From Pleomorphovibrio marinus (GTDB taxonomy: Bacteria > Bacteroidota > Bacteroidia > Cytophagales > Cyclobacteriaceae): a stretch of 64,000 nt of DNA. Below the pieces are notes generated by a model that saw nothing but the letters and a program-made list of their open reading frames with translations, was not told where the DNA came from and did no database searches. Made by a program: the position numbers and the translations under genes. Shown piece after piece: positions 8,550-17,801 of the stretch (within the stretch, counting starts at the first letter, position 1; each line of letters opens with the position of its first letter). The stretch lies in contig NZ_QCXY01000003.1 of the NCBI RefSeq assembly GCF_003347495.1, positions 310,001 to 374,000 on the forward strand. The letters are read 5' to 3'.

Positions 8550-11151
8550 TCATTTTAATGAATATCCGTATTTGGCATCATCCAACACAAGCACCCAATC
8601 ATTTCCGGAAAAGCTATCCCCCTTGGAAGGTGGGTCGAAGGATTGGGTTTGTCCTTTGTTCTTGATTTTCCCCTTACCCTTGACTTCCCCTGATCTGGGG
8701 CTGAACCAGTACCAGTTAAGGTTTTTTCCACTAATTTTCGAAACATCAACCTGGAACCCCTCACCTTTGGGGGTGTAAACCATGGCGTAACTTCCATCGC
8801 CTGCCCTGCAGGCTTTTATCCTTTCCAGTCCCTTGGATTCGTTATTGACCAACAGTTCCTGATAGGGTTCCCTAAGTAACATGGGTCTACTTTGAAGCAA
8901 TTTCCCAAGATACTGGATCTGGTTCCCAAAGCCCTCCCTCGTGAAAGGATTCAGGGATCCTGAATTCGGCTAAGTCGTTCCTTGCACCGCAATGCCATAC
9001 ATTCCAGGAGCCATAGGACGTGCCAAAGCCCCCGGCAAAGACCCCCCAATAAATCGTCGCCCTTACCTCATCGGTGTTTTCGCCGTCTTGGGTATAGTGG
9101 GGTTCGAAGTCCATAATGGGCTTGAGTTGCCTTGCATAGCCATCTTCTATCATACCCTCCAGGTTTTTAAGGCTGTGGCCAGACTGTATGGTATTGAAGT
9201 GCATGAAGGGTTCATCTTCGGGGAAATAGTCCACAGTGGAAGTGGGGCCGTGGGTATGGTAGGTCATCATTAGGTTGTCGTATCGTTCCTTACCGTTCAC
9301 GCCTATGGACACTCCCTTGGCCAGGTCTCGGTGAAGGCGGAGAAATCCTTCGTTTTCCGGATGGTGGTCACCTCCCATCACCCAAATGATCCAGGGATTA
9401 TGGTGTCTAAATCTCTGTCCAATAAACATTCCATAGGCCAGGGCATTCCCAGGATTTAGGTTGTTCTTTTGATGCCACTGCTCTCTCCATGTGGGCAACA
9501 GACACACGAATAGTCCTCTATTGACGGATTCCTCCACCACAAATTCCAGATGATCCCACCAATCATAGACATTGTTACCTGTAGAAATATCACCCACGCT
9601 AATATGTGGCCTCAAAAATTTCTCATTTTCAAAAGGCTCCTTTCCATAAGGATTGGCACCCATATAATGTCCATGAGCCAAAACTTGAATGGCAGTGAAT
9701 CCTTGCTCCTTGCAAATATCCAGCACTTGAATAATCTCCTCCCTGTCCAGTCTTCTTGCCATGGACCAAAGGGTCTGTCCCAAAAACAGGAAGGGTTCAC
9801 CCGAGTCCCGGAGTACCAGATGCCGCCTGTTTTCAGTTACCATAAGCCTGGAATCAATATTGTTTTCCCCTTGATTTTTTTCCCCACTTATGGCTTCAAG
9901 GATTGCCAAAACATCAGTGTCAATGGTTTCATGGAAAACGCTTTGAGTTGCCTCCAGGCTACTGGACTCCCCTATAACCCTAACCTGATACTGCCTTTGA
10001 AAAGAACCGCTTTTTGAAACTACGGCAACAAAAGTCTCACCCTCCCCAGTTGCACAAATTTCCCCATTTTCATCTACCATAGCTACATCCTGGTTGCCGG
10101 TTGACCAGCGATAACCGGAATTTTGGTGGGTGGATAGGTTTGCCGTAACGCAATTTCCTAGTTCCAGACGAAAAGTCTCCTGAATTTCTGATACTTCCGA
10201 TAATTGCTTGTTCAACGCATGCATAACCCGCCAAAACTCTCTTGTGGCCACTTCCTGCTCGGCTTCCTCTGCCTGCCAGATATTGCCCGTTTCATCATGC
10301 CGCAGTACAGGCCTTCCTGCTCCGTCCAACTTTTCGAAGCTGAACCGTTTCCACTCAGTCACATAATCAGGTTGGGTGAGCAAAATGGCAGGGTGTCCAT
10401 CGAAATCCCCCTCGTTGGGAAGTTCGTTGGAGGGGTGTCGCTTTTCGTACATCCAACGGAAAAAGGCCACACTCTGGTCCAGCTCTTCCCTTATCCTAGC
10501 CTTGGGGACCACCGGGGGCTTCATATAAACGGTGCCCCGGTTTCCCGGAGGGCCAATAGGGATGGCCACTACCCGGAAATTGGCCATGATGATGGCCCAG
10601 GCCCAGGCATCCAACCCCGCATTGTAGTCGATTTTTTCCCCACCGAAAACCCCCATTACCACCACCTTTTCGGCAATGCTAGGATCCAATAGATAGGCGT
10701 TGGCCACCGAGGTCAGTTGCCCCCCTGTGAGGACTACCAGGGGTTGTTCCGGTGTGCACTTCAGGGCATTTTCCACGATAAACTGGGATCCGTTTATCTC
10801 CAGGGGCCTGGTATCCTCCATCCTGTTGCTTGCAGGCTTCTCCAGCTTTTGGTCGGTTCCCTTAAAAAGCTTGGGAAGGTTTCTCAGCCCACTTTCCCGG
10901 GCTATTTCCAGCACCTCTTCCCTGCCTTTTACAAAAAGGGGATATTCATCGGGGCTATAGGTGGTGATGATGCCCCTCAGGTCGGTTTCCCCCAAGCTGC
11001 CTAGGGCCATCAGGTACTCCTCCAGGTACACATCCCGATGGTCATCGTTGTCCACAATGACTGGGCTGTCCTTATAACGGGGAAGAGTCTGGGTATACCC
11101 ATTATAGATGAACAGGAGCAGAAAAAGGGTAGTCGAAGGTAGGAATTTCAT
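8550..11151 (-). pseudogene. Nucleoside-hydrolase-like / Ig-like / DUF4038 glycosidase fusion, frameshifted
   Basis: The first frame (8887-11151) has a signal peptide and a nucleoside-hydrolase-like (DUF1593-type) domain starting PVIVDNDDHRDV. A Big2-like Ig domain follows (near residues 335-400, RWSTGNQDVAMVDENG). The DUF4038 apiosidase-like barrel begins at LRDSGEPFLFLGQTLWSMAR. The C-terminal PF12904-type domain (SDGSYAMVYTPKG-like, here GDGSYAMVYTPKGEGF) continues in another frame from about 8920 to 8550. Removing one A of the triplet at 8928-8930 joins them as GGLGNQIQYLGKLLQSRPML, giving a protein of about 866 residues. The break is a single-base insertion, a real mutation or a sequencing error. 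Without the last domain the enzyme may still fold. The fusion of a nucleoside-hydrolase-like domain with DUF4038 is unusual. Confidence 0.85.
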
Positions 11152-11786
11152 TTTATGTATTTACTTTTACTGTAACCAATAATATAAAATCCGAAGTGCC
11201 CGAAGTTTCCTTCAAAGGAAAATGCCTCTCTTCCATGGGAAAAAAACCTTGATAGTCTCTTTCTCGAAATTCCTGAATGATGATATTAAGCCCTTATGCC
11301 CAAAACCCACTGCACGCCATATTCCACCCAGAATCTATAAACTTAACCATTATAGACTTCCATTTACCACCTGTATTTTTAATTTTAATTACTGCCGTCC
11401 GAGAACCGAACCAGATTAAATGATAAAATAGGCCTTCAAAAAATGTAGAACTAGCCATTCCTTTCCTGAAGGGAGGTGGTGAAACTATCAAAAAGGTCTT
11501 CCTACCACTTTTTGTTAATACATACAAATGCGGATTCGTTCCCTTCCCAAAATTGGTCCCAAAGTAAATTATCTTCTGATAACCTTATGTTGACCTCGGT
11601 CGCAGGCTGGCCTTCATTCTCATGGATCAATTTTTTTCCTGGGGAAGGCTTCATGGTTTTTTTTTAGAATTGCTGGACTAAATTATTTTTTCCCAGCCAA
11701 ATAAGAAATAAAATCATGTATGGAAAAATGCTTGATGACAAATTCAACTTTTTGAGATGTTAAATAAAAACCAAAAATCTTTAAAA
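11152..11786. other. Intergenic stretch with one decayed gene fragment
   Basis: No intact gene is supported. The stretch contains a probable sigma-factor remnant on the minus strand (11468-11654) and, at the right end, a leader of about 70 bp that is repeated upstream of the paralogous lipoprotein at 14889. Short open frames across 11222-11530 show no recognisable motif. Confidence 0.5.
11468..11654 (-). pseudogene. ECF sigma factor N-terminal remnant
   Basis: Reading from the ATG at 11654 gives MKPSPGKKLIHENEG and then LSEDNLLWDQFWEGNESAF, followed by VCINKKW, a stop, and EDLFDSF in the same frame. The pattern W-x-x-F-x-x-G-N-E-x-A-F followed by an aromatic-rich stretch and a DLF motif is typical of region 1.2-2.1 of Bacteroidota ECF sigma factors. 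The gene breaks within the first 50 residues and no region 4 is found downstream. The call rests on a short motif only. Confidence 0.5.
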
Positions 11787-12224
11787 ATGAGAAAGCAAAT
11801 TACCACTTACCGAAACCATTTTATGGCGATCACATTGATGTTGCCCATCTTGATATTTTCCTGTAACCATAATGAAAAACCAAGGGGAGTACAGCTCTAC
11901 AAAGGGGCCTGGAACGGGACCTATTCAGGTGCTGATGACAATGGGGCTTGGAGGGTACAAATCGATGACAAGGGTACTATCTCGGGAACCGCCACTTCCA
12001 TTACAATGACCGGAGGCTTTGAACTTACAGGAACCGTAAATTCAGAAGGTGATTTTCAAGCAACCTCTGGATCTACCACTTTTGGAACTACTTTTAACGG
12101 AAAATTAAACGGTACAAATGGACAGGGAACCTGGCAAAACATCCAGGCGGGAATTTCTGGCAACTGGTCAGGAAGCAAGGAGGAAGATCCTAGTCAGGGG
12201 ATAGGTATAGAGTTTGAAGAATAA
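11787..12224 (+). CDS. Small lipoprotein, paralog A
   Basis: About 145 residues from the ATG at 11787, chosen because it aligns with the start of the paralog at 14889; an upstream in-frame ATG at 11757 is less likely. A signal peptide ends in a lipobox (LIFSCNHN). The mature part is a repeat-like beta-rich domain with Gly/Thr-rich segments: WNGTYSGADDNGAWRVQIDD, GTISGTATS, ELTGTVNSEGDFQATSG, GQGTWQN and GNWSG. The alternation looks like an eight-strand or lipocalin-like barrel, though this is a guess. No catalytic motif is visible. It is a lone plus-strand gene among minus-strand genes. Function unknown. Confidence 0.8.
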   Translation: MRKQITTYRNHFMAITLMLPILIFSCNHNEKPRGVQLYKGAWNGTYSGADDNGAWRVQIDDKGTISGTATSITMTGGFELTGTVNSEGDFQATSGSTTFGTTFNGKLNGTNGQGTWQNIQAGISGNWSGSKEEDPSQGIGIEFEE

Positions 12225-12290
12225 GCAACATATCTATATCCACATAAACCTATTATATGCCCATTAATTCCTTACAGTATTCAAATCATC

Positions 12291-13115
12291 TTAAATCCCA
12301 ATATCGGTAGCCAAGGTGTTTACTCGATACTCTTCTTTTTTTTCCACAAAAAACAATAAAGCAACAACGGCCAACGGAACCAGGTAATGGGGTGCCCTGA
12401 CCAGCACTTCTGGATAGGACATCCATCCTGTTTCGGTTATTCTTGCCATTGCAGTGACCAAACCCCAAGTGCCCATCCAAAAGGCAACATATATATTAGG
12501 TCGGATAGCTATCCATAAGGAAGTGAGTATATCCACGCAACCAATTACAAACAAAGCCTGCAACGCCACTGACTCGGGTATATAGAGACCCATAAGATTG
12601 ATCCCAGAGCCAATGATCATGTCTATAAAAAAAGGATGACTCCCAATGGCCTCCACTCCGTGGGTGAAGAAGGTGATGGCCAAGCTGATAGAAAGCACCC
12701 TCAACAGCACCTTAGCCCAACTCCTGCTTCGATCCTGTATCCAGTTCTTTTTTTGGATGAATAGTGCCAATATAAAAGCCAAGGGGGTAACAATACGGAC
12801 AAAATAAGCAAAAAGAGTATATTCGCTAAAATGATATCCTCCCGTCTTGTACCCCAAATAGGCCACCAAAAAAGCATAAACTGCCGCTACGGCCAATAGG
12901 GGACGTACAGGGTAAAGGAAGGAGGATACCCCCACAGCCAACACAATATATCCCATAATATGCTCCGTCCTTACCGAGGAATGATGGCTCCACTCCCATT
13001 CCATAAACAGGAAAGTCCCTATGGCTGTGCCCGAAAAAGCATTCAGCGCCAATCCAAGGCACATAACACCCGTTGCAAGTCTCAGGCAGGTAATCGCTTT
13101 GTTCAAGTTATCCAC
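12291..13115 (-). CDS. Multi-pass membrane protein of unknown function
   Basis: About 274 residues with roughly seven or eight hydrophobic segments, for example ATGVMCLGLALNAF, IMGYIVLAVGVSSFLY, LLAVAAVYAFLVAYLG, VTPLAFILALFI and YLVPLAVVALLFFV. Small polar loops carry several His (WEWSHHSSVRTEH, FFTHGVEAIGSHP). The layout is reminiscent of DoxX-like or quinol-interacting proteins, but no firm family motif is seen. It ends 67 bp past the lipoprotein stop in the opposite direction (convergent) and lies 26 bp downstream of the phosphatase gene, so the two are probably co-transcribed. Confidence 0.75.
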   Translation of the reverse strand: MDNLNKAITCLRLATGVMCLGLALNAFSGTAIGTFLFMEWEWSHHSSVRTEHIMGYIVLAVGVSSFLYPVRPLLAVAAVYAFLVAYLGYKTGGYHFSEYTLFAYFVRIVTPLAFILALFIQKKNWIQDRSRSWAKVLLRVLSISLAITFFTHGVEAIGSHPFFIDMIIGSGINLMGLYIPESVALQALFVIGCVDILTSLWIAIRPNIYVAFWMGTWGLVTAMARITETGWMSYPEVLVRAPHYLVPLAVVALLFFVEKKEEYRVNTLATDIGI

Positions 13116-13141
13116 GGAATTTCTTAAAATATACCTTTCTA

Positions 13142-14470
13142 CTACTCCACTTGGCTTGCTACCATTCTAGGTTGTAATTCATGGTCGTCAAGAACTTTCT
13201 TATCCATGCCAATGGCCCTGGTTCTTAAACCATCCATTCGGAAGTCGATCAAGAAAACGTGATGGGCACTGGTAGCCATCCCAGGTTCCTGAACGAACCA
13301 CCTTGAATTGTCCGTTTCCCTTTGTGGAACCCCCAAACCTCCTTCCCCAATATAGATAACACCTTCTGGGTCATGCTTCCCACCCTTTATAGGCAAAGTT
13401 CTTTTTAAACAATGACCATCTGCCTCTGCCGCAAGGTCCACTTGGTACTCTTCAAAAAGCGGCACCCAAAAATTCCTTACCCTGGACGCAGTGGTGGCAT
13501 TAAAGTCCTTTACCGCAGGATAGGCAGGCACGTGATATTGAACCATAAGCCAACGGTTGTTGGGTCGTAGAGAAGCCAACTCCTTCTCCAGCCATTGCCG
13601 CTGGTCCCCTGTGATGCTTACCTCTGTGTTCAAGGTTACCAATGCTACCTCTGGGGTAAGTTGAGATGTATAATAATATTGACCCGTTGGAAGATCTTCC
13701 CCCAACCAAAAATTTTCTTCAAAACCAATACTCCGGTCATGGTTTCCCCTGGAAGCTATAAGCGGCAGTACCCTCCCATCTTCAGTGGTCGTAAGTTCGT
13801 GGTCATGAAACCACCAATAGAGGTGTCTCCAGTCGGCAGTTACCCCCCAATCCGCACCATGGGCCAGCGCATAGATGTTTGGATTTTCTGCCAACAGTTC
13901 AGACATAAGTCTGTTCATGGCTTTGCGGTTCTCATGGGGATGGACCCCTGCATACCTAGGATCGGCTGCACCCATCCTCGAATCACCGCCCCAGAATAAG
14001 CTGATCTCCTTGTCCGAATCCGGTGCCGTGATAAAGTACATCTCCTCTGAGACCTTCCCATCAGACTCCACTACAAAATAATACCTGGAATCTGCATTCA
14101 ACCCCTTCATTTCGGCGTGGTTATAGTGTCCTCTTGGTACTTCCATTTCCATATCCGAATCGGTAAGAGTGATTTCACCTGTAAGCGCAAGTTCAGATTT
14201 ATGCGTATAGGCAGCCAAATCACCCTCCCTGCTTTGCGTATCGAAATAAACGGTGGCCTTTTGTGTAGCGGAAAAGGTGGTCCAGGAAACCACAGCGTGT
14301 TTGGAAGGGTTCTGAGTCCAAAGAATGCGGACATGATAAGGGCCTTCCCTATCGGGGGTCACTGCTATAGCAGATAATATGGGCATTAAACCGAGTAGGA
14401 CTACTATGTTTATCATGCTCACAATGTAGATTTTATATGCAGAAAATGGCTGTGCGTTGTTGGTATTCAC
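13142..14470 (-). CDS. Purple acid phosphatase-like metallophosphoesterase
   Basis: About 442 residues. A hydrophobic N-terminal segment (IVSMINIVVLLGLMPILSA) is followed by a fibronectin-like domain (VRILWTQNPSKHAVVSWTTF, YYFVVESDG) typical of purple acid phosphatases. The metallophosphatase core shows FWGGDSR, AHGADWG, ASRGNHD, VQYHVPAYP and ADGHCL. The usual GHxH-type motif therefore reads GHCL, and the second GD motif reads GADWG, so metal coordination may be altered. It probably releases phosphate in the periplasm. The start at 14470 leaves an extended n-region; an ATG inside the hydrophobic segment is an alternative. It precedes the membrane protein gene on the same strand. Confidence 0.82.
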   Translation of the reverse strand: MNTNNAQPFSAYKIYIVSMINIVVLLGLMPILSAIAVTPDREGPYHVRILWTQNPSKHAVVSWTTFSATQKATVYFDTQSREGDLAAYTHKSELALTGEITLTDSDMEMEVPRGHYNHAEMKGLNADSRYYFVVESDGKVSEEMYFITAPDSDKEISLFWGGDSRMGAADPRYAGVHPHENRKAMNRLMSELLAENPNIYALAHGADWGVTADWRHLYWWFHDHELTTTEDGRVLPLIASRGNHDRSIGFEENFWLGEDLPTGQYYYTSQLTPEVALVTLNTEVSITGDQRQWLEKELASLRPNNRWLMVQYHVPAYPAVKDFNATTASRVRNFWVPLFEEYQVDLAAEADGHCLKRTLPIKGGKHDPEGVIYIGEGGLGVPQRETDNSRWFVQEPGMATSAHHVFLIDFRMDGLRTRAIGMDKKVLDDHELQPRMVASQVE

Positions 14471-14888
14471 GGCGATATACAGATTATTGGTGATACTTTA
14501 ATTAGACTTAAATCTAAACGAATTTATGGGCTTTTTCCCAATTCTGATGTTATTTTTTCTTTACCTATACTACCGGAAAGACAATATATATTACTACCAA
14601 GCTGAAAGTTAATTTTCAGAAAGCACAATATTTAGAAATCTCCGTTTCTATTTTTAGAATTCGAGCAGGTTTTAAATGAGGAAGTTATGCCAACAAGGGG
14701 GGGGACTGCCATCCTGTAAGCCAATTTTACCGAGTATTCCCAAATTATTGTTAAGGCAAAACTCAAATAGTTGATAGGCCAGCCCATAATTAAATGTTAA
14801 TCCTTTAATTCGATAAGGAAATGAAAAAATAGTTGATGACAAATTCAGCTTTTGGAGATGTAGAATAGAAACCAAAAAATCTAAAAAA
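14471..14888. other. Intergenic stretch between divergent genes
   Basis: No gene is supported. It separates the minus-strand phosphatase from the plus-strand lipoprotein and must hold both promoters. It contains an eight-G run (14697-14704), and its last 70 bases resemble the leader before 11787. A short minus-strand open frame ends here, but it has no recognisable features. Confidence 0.5.
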
Positions 14889-15323
14889 ATGAACAAGTAC
14901 ATGACCATCTCCAGAAACTTTTCTCTTTTGATTACATTGATGATCCCACTGGTATTTTTGTCTTGCGATAATGATGACGAACCGGAGGGAGTACGGCTTT
15001 ACGAAGGTTCCTGGAGCGGAACCTATGTCGGATCAGGCGACAACGGTACCTGGAGGGTAGAAATTGATGACCAAGGAAATATTTCAGGCACTGCCACCTC
15101 CTTTGTATTATCTATGAATTTTGGTCTTTCGGGTACAGTTAACTCTGAGGGAGAGTTTCATGCAACCACCGGATCCGCCAGCTCCGGAACGACGTTTACC
15201 GGTACCCTAACGGCTACGGATGGACAGGGAACCTGGGAAAACAGCCAGACAGGACTGTCAGGTTCATGGTCTGGGTATAAGGAAGAAGATGAGGGTGTTG
15301 GGGGAAGTAATAACCCAATATAA
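14889..15323 (+). CDS. Small lipoprotein, paralog B
   Basis: About 144 residues, closely similar over its length to the protein at 11787. The signal peptide and lipobox read VFLSCDNDDEPEG, followed by the same blocks: WSGTYVGSGDNGTWRVEIDD, GNISGTATS, GLSGTVNSEGEFHATTGS and GQGTWEN. About 70 bp upstream are also alike, so this is a duplication including regulatory sequence. The two copies are direct repeats about 3.1 kb apart, flanking the membrane protein and phosphatase genes. Function unknown; a surface-exposed or periplasmic binding role is possible. Confidence 0.82.
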   Translation: MNKYMTISRNFSLLITLMIPLVFLSCDNDDEPEGVRLYEGSWSGTYVGSGDNGTWRVEIDDQGNISGTATSFVLSMNFGLSGTVNSEGEFHATTGSASSGTTFTGTLTATDGQGTWENSQTGLSGSWSGYKEEDEGVGGSNNPI

Positions 15324-15405
15324 GGAATAATCAAATCATTCCTTAGAGAAATTAAACCTAAAATGATGGCAATCCGTAAAGTTACATATCTCCAACAATG
15401 TTTCT

Positions 15406-16002
15406 ATGTTCAGGAAAGCTTTATATGGTTTGCTGTTTTTCCCTCTTTTACTGGCCTGTTCCATAGAGGAAGAACCACTTCCCACTGGGACACAGTTGAT
15501 GCTAAACCCCAATCTTTCCCAATATTCTGACTCAGTTTCCCCTTGGACTAGCAGCCAATCCGGAAGTGCACAAATAGGGACAAGTAGAGAAGATTTCCTC
15601 ACGGGAAACCGGTCATTGTTTATAGAAAATCAGGATCCAATAAACATCCATAATGCATCCTGGGTACAAACTTACACTGGTCAAATGCCAGCACCGGGAA
15701 GTCAACTAGAACTCACGGTCTTCCTTAAAGGGGAAAATTTACGGATTGAAGAAGGATCCACCGCAAGCATCAGTATTTATTTTACCGTATCCCTTCCGAG
15801 TAATGAAGGGGGCAGTACCCAAAATAGAACCGTTGGTTCTGATATAGCCTCCAGCTTAGAGGGTAGTTTTGATTGGACCCCCATAAGAATCACAATGGAT
15901 AGCTTTCCCCCAGAGGCAACTTCCATTAGAGTCCACTTAGGGATGTTTGGTTTGACTACCGGGAAAATCTATTTCGATGAAATTACGCTTACGGTACTGT
16001 AA
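15406..16002 (+). CDS. Lipoprotein with carbohydrate-binding-like beta-sandwich
   Basis: About 198 residues. Signal peptide and lipobox (LLFFPLLLACSIEEE, Cys18). The mature domain reads NLSQYSDSVSPW, TGNRSLFIENQD, ASWVQTYTG, QLELTVFLKGENL and IYFDEITLTV. This order is typical of galactose-binding-like or CBM4/9-like jelly rolls, in which IYFDEITL is the usual last strand. It lies 83 bp after paralog B on the same strand and may be co-transcribed. No enzyme domain is attached, so it may bind glycan at the cell surface. The family call is by pattern only. Confidence 0.75.
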   Translation: MFRKALYGLLFFPLLLACSIEEEPLPTGTQLMLNPNLSQYSDSVSPWTSSQSGSAQIGTSREDFLTGNRSLFIENQDPINIHNASWVQTYTGQMPAPGSQLELTVFLKGENLRIEEGSTASISIYFTVSLPSNEGGSTQNRTVGSDIASSLEGSFDWTPIRITMDSFPPEATSIRVHLGMFGLTTGKIYFDEITLTVL

Positions 16003-16119
16003 GTTCATCCTTTTCCCTTTTCAGCAAACCTAGCCAATTAACATACTTCACTTATTGAAAGGGATACCAGAATTTGTACCTTCACACTATTGAAACATCC
16101 ACTCTCTTTGCTCTTAAAA

Positions 16120-17622
16120 TCAGGGGGACAGTTTTTCATAAGGAACAGTGATCTCTTCCATAATTTCACCATACTGATCAATAAGTCGGAATTCAACCTT
16201 TTGATCTCCATTTTCATGGATAAATGTAAACTCGCCAAAGGCGATTAAATCCAAGCCCGCATAGCCAAAAAGCTGAGTGCTTGAGTCATCGGCAAAAACC
16301 TCCGGCCCCGGCACCCCACTCAGGGTCGCCACCTGGAATTCGTGAAATCCGAAACCCGACTCATGGGGAATGGTAAAGGCCCTCGCACCGTGACGGTCAC
16401 CGCTGATCAATAGCACACCGGGTATCTTTTCTTCAACGATAAAATCAAACAATTCCTCCCTTGCCTTAGGATCCCAGGTACCCCAGGAATCCTTTCCTTT
16501 GCTAATATAATCGCTCCACATTGTCCCGCTTGAGATCACCTTGTAGGGAGCTGTTGAGTTTTTCAGTTTTTCCTTTAACCAGGTTAACTGTTCGGAGCCT
16601 AGATAGGCACCGTATTCCATTCTTCGTTCATTATCCCTAAGGGACCTGGTGTCCAGCATAATCATCTCCACAGGGCCCACCCTGTCATTGAAGTAAATAC
16701 CCGTATGGCCGTTGGGGGGATTGATCCAGTTCTGCTCCCATAATTCACGTATTTTCACCCTGTCCTCCTCGGTGAATCCCTCTGGGACACCACCAAGGTC
16801 ATCGTCAAAATAGTCGTGGTCATCCCAGGAAGTATATAAGGGGATGTTTGCCGAGAGTTCTCTCCAAGGCTTTGAGACATCCCTAAGGAGGTAATCTGCC
16901 AGGTGCATGTTAAATAGGTTTCTTCTATCATCTACTGCGATATCACCCAAAATCATCATAGCGTCCGGGCTCCTTCCTAATATTTGGTTGATCAAATTTG
17001 GGTTATGGAGACCAATTTTATGAAAACAGGATCCAAAGGCTATGCTGAAAGTTTCACGGTCCTCCTCCTTAGGTGCAGTTTTAATTTCACCGCCTGCGAC
17101 CTTTTCTTCTTCAACATAAACCGAATAGGTATAGGACGTATTGGCACTAAGCCCTTGTAGGTCCACCCTTTCGTCCAAACCCGCTAAGGTCGGGTTAAAA
17201 TCATAGCTCTTTTCTTCCCTGCCATCTGCCCCATAAACTGCAATCGTATGTTTTTGAGTAGTGGCCGGGCGTAACCAAATGGACACACCTTCCTCATTCA
17301 ACCTGCCTAACATAGGCCCTCCCATCAAGGGAATATCCAGCTTTTTTGCAGTGTTTACTATTTTAGGATCTGTAAAATCTACCTCGGGGTTTTCTTCAAA
17401 AATTTTTCTGCTTTGGAGATAAAATGACCTTTCATTTTCCGGTAGTTCCAGATAACTATCCAACAACCTGGTGTCAATCTCTAAATCTCCAATATGTGCC
17501 TCCCGAAGTGTGACCTTGTGCCTGGGCTGCACAGTGTCTTCGGCAGTATAAATGGCATTATTAGACCTTGCATGATTTGTGAGTAAAATTGATAGTAAAC
17601 TAATTAAAATTGTGATTTTCAT
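16120..17622 (-). CDS. PhoD-like alkaline phosphatase
   Basis: About 500 residues from the ATG at 17622 (MKITILISLLSILLTNHARS), chosen because it opens a clean signal peptide. An N-terminal beta-rich domain (GVSIWLRPATTQ, YTYSVYVEEEK) is followed by the PhoD metallophosphatase core: IAFGSCFHK, MILGDIAVDD, YTSWDDHDYFDDD and LLISGDRHGAR. These are the metal ligands of the family. The enzyme hydrolyses phosphomono- or diesters outside the cytoplasm. It follows the 640-residue sulfatase on the same strand, separated by a repeat-containing gap. Whether the target is phosphorylated glycan or free phosphate ester is not known. Confidence 0.88.
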   Translation of the reverse strand: MKITILISLLSILLTNHARSNNAIYTAEDTVQPRHKVTLREAHIGDLEIDTRLLDSYLELPENERSFYLQSRKIFEENPEVDFTDPKIVNTAKKLDIPLMGGPMLGRLNEEGVSIWLRPATTQKHTIAVYGADGREEKSYDFNPTLAGLDERVDLQGLSANTSYTYSVYVEEEKVAGGEIKTAPKEEDRETFSIAFGSCFHKIGLHNPNLINQILGRSPDAMMILGDIAVDDRRNLFNMHLADYLLRDVSKPWRELSANIPLYTSWDDHDYFDDDLGGVPEGFTEEDRVKIRELWEQNWINPPNGHTGIYFNDRVGPVEMIMLDTRSLRDNERRMEYGAYLGSEQLTWLKEKLKNSTAPYKVISSGTMWSDYISKGKDSWGTWDPKAREELFDFIVEEKIPGVLLISGDRHGARAFTIPHESGFGFHEFQVATLSGVPGPEVFADDSSTQLFGYAGLDLIAFGEFTFIHENGDQKVEFRLIDQYGEIMEEITVPYEKLSP

Positions 17623-17737
17623 GTGTTTATATTTTCTTTTCAACGGTCACATGGAATCTCGCAATCTATAATCATCCCAGTGTGTGACGTGCTCGTCATG
17701 CCCTGACTGCCGTCAGGACAGGCTCGATTTCATGTTT
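17623..17737. repeat. Intergenic repeat, copy A
   Basis: This gap between sulfatase and phosphatase closely resembles 49714-49803, which also lies downstream of a sulfatase and before the next gene. Shared blocks include TTTTCTTTTCA, CACATGG, TCTCGC, ATAATCATCCC and GCTCGATTTCAT. Copy A has an insertion containing the hairpin CCTGAC-TGCC-GTCAGG near 17701-17716. Confidence 0.75.
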
Positions 17738-17801
17738 TTATGTTTAATTCTCAGCAGCTACATCTGTCTGACGGTTTGAAACTTTCTGACAGATAATATT
17801 T

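Noticed and set aside
14697-14704. Eight-G run as a phase-variable switch
   Set aside because: It lies in a non-coding gap with no clear promoter spacing to either gene; left as a note only.
14672-14908. 78-codon minus-strand frame in the lipoprotein upstream gap
   Set aside because: It contains a proline run from the eight-G tract and shows no known motif; it also overlaps the start of the real plus-strand gene.
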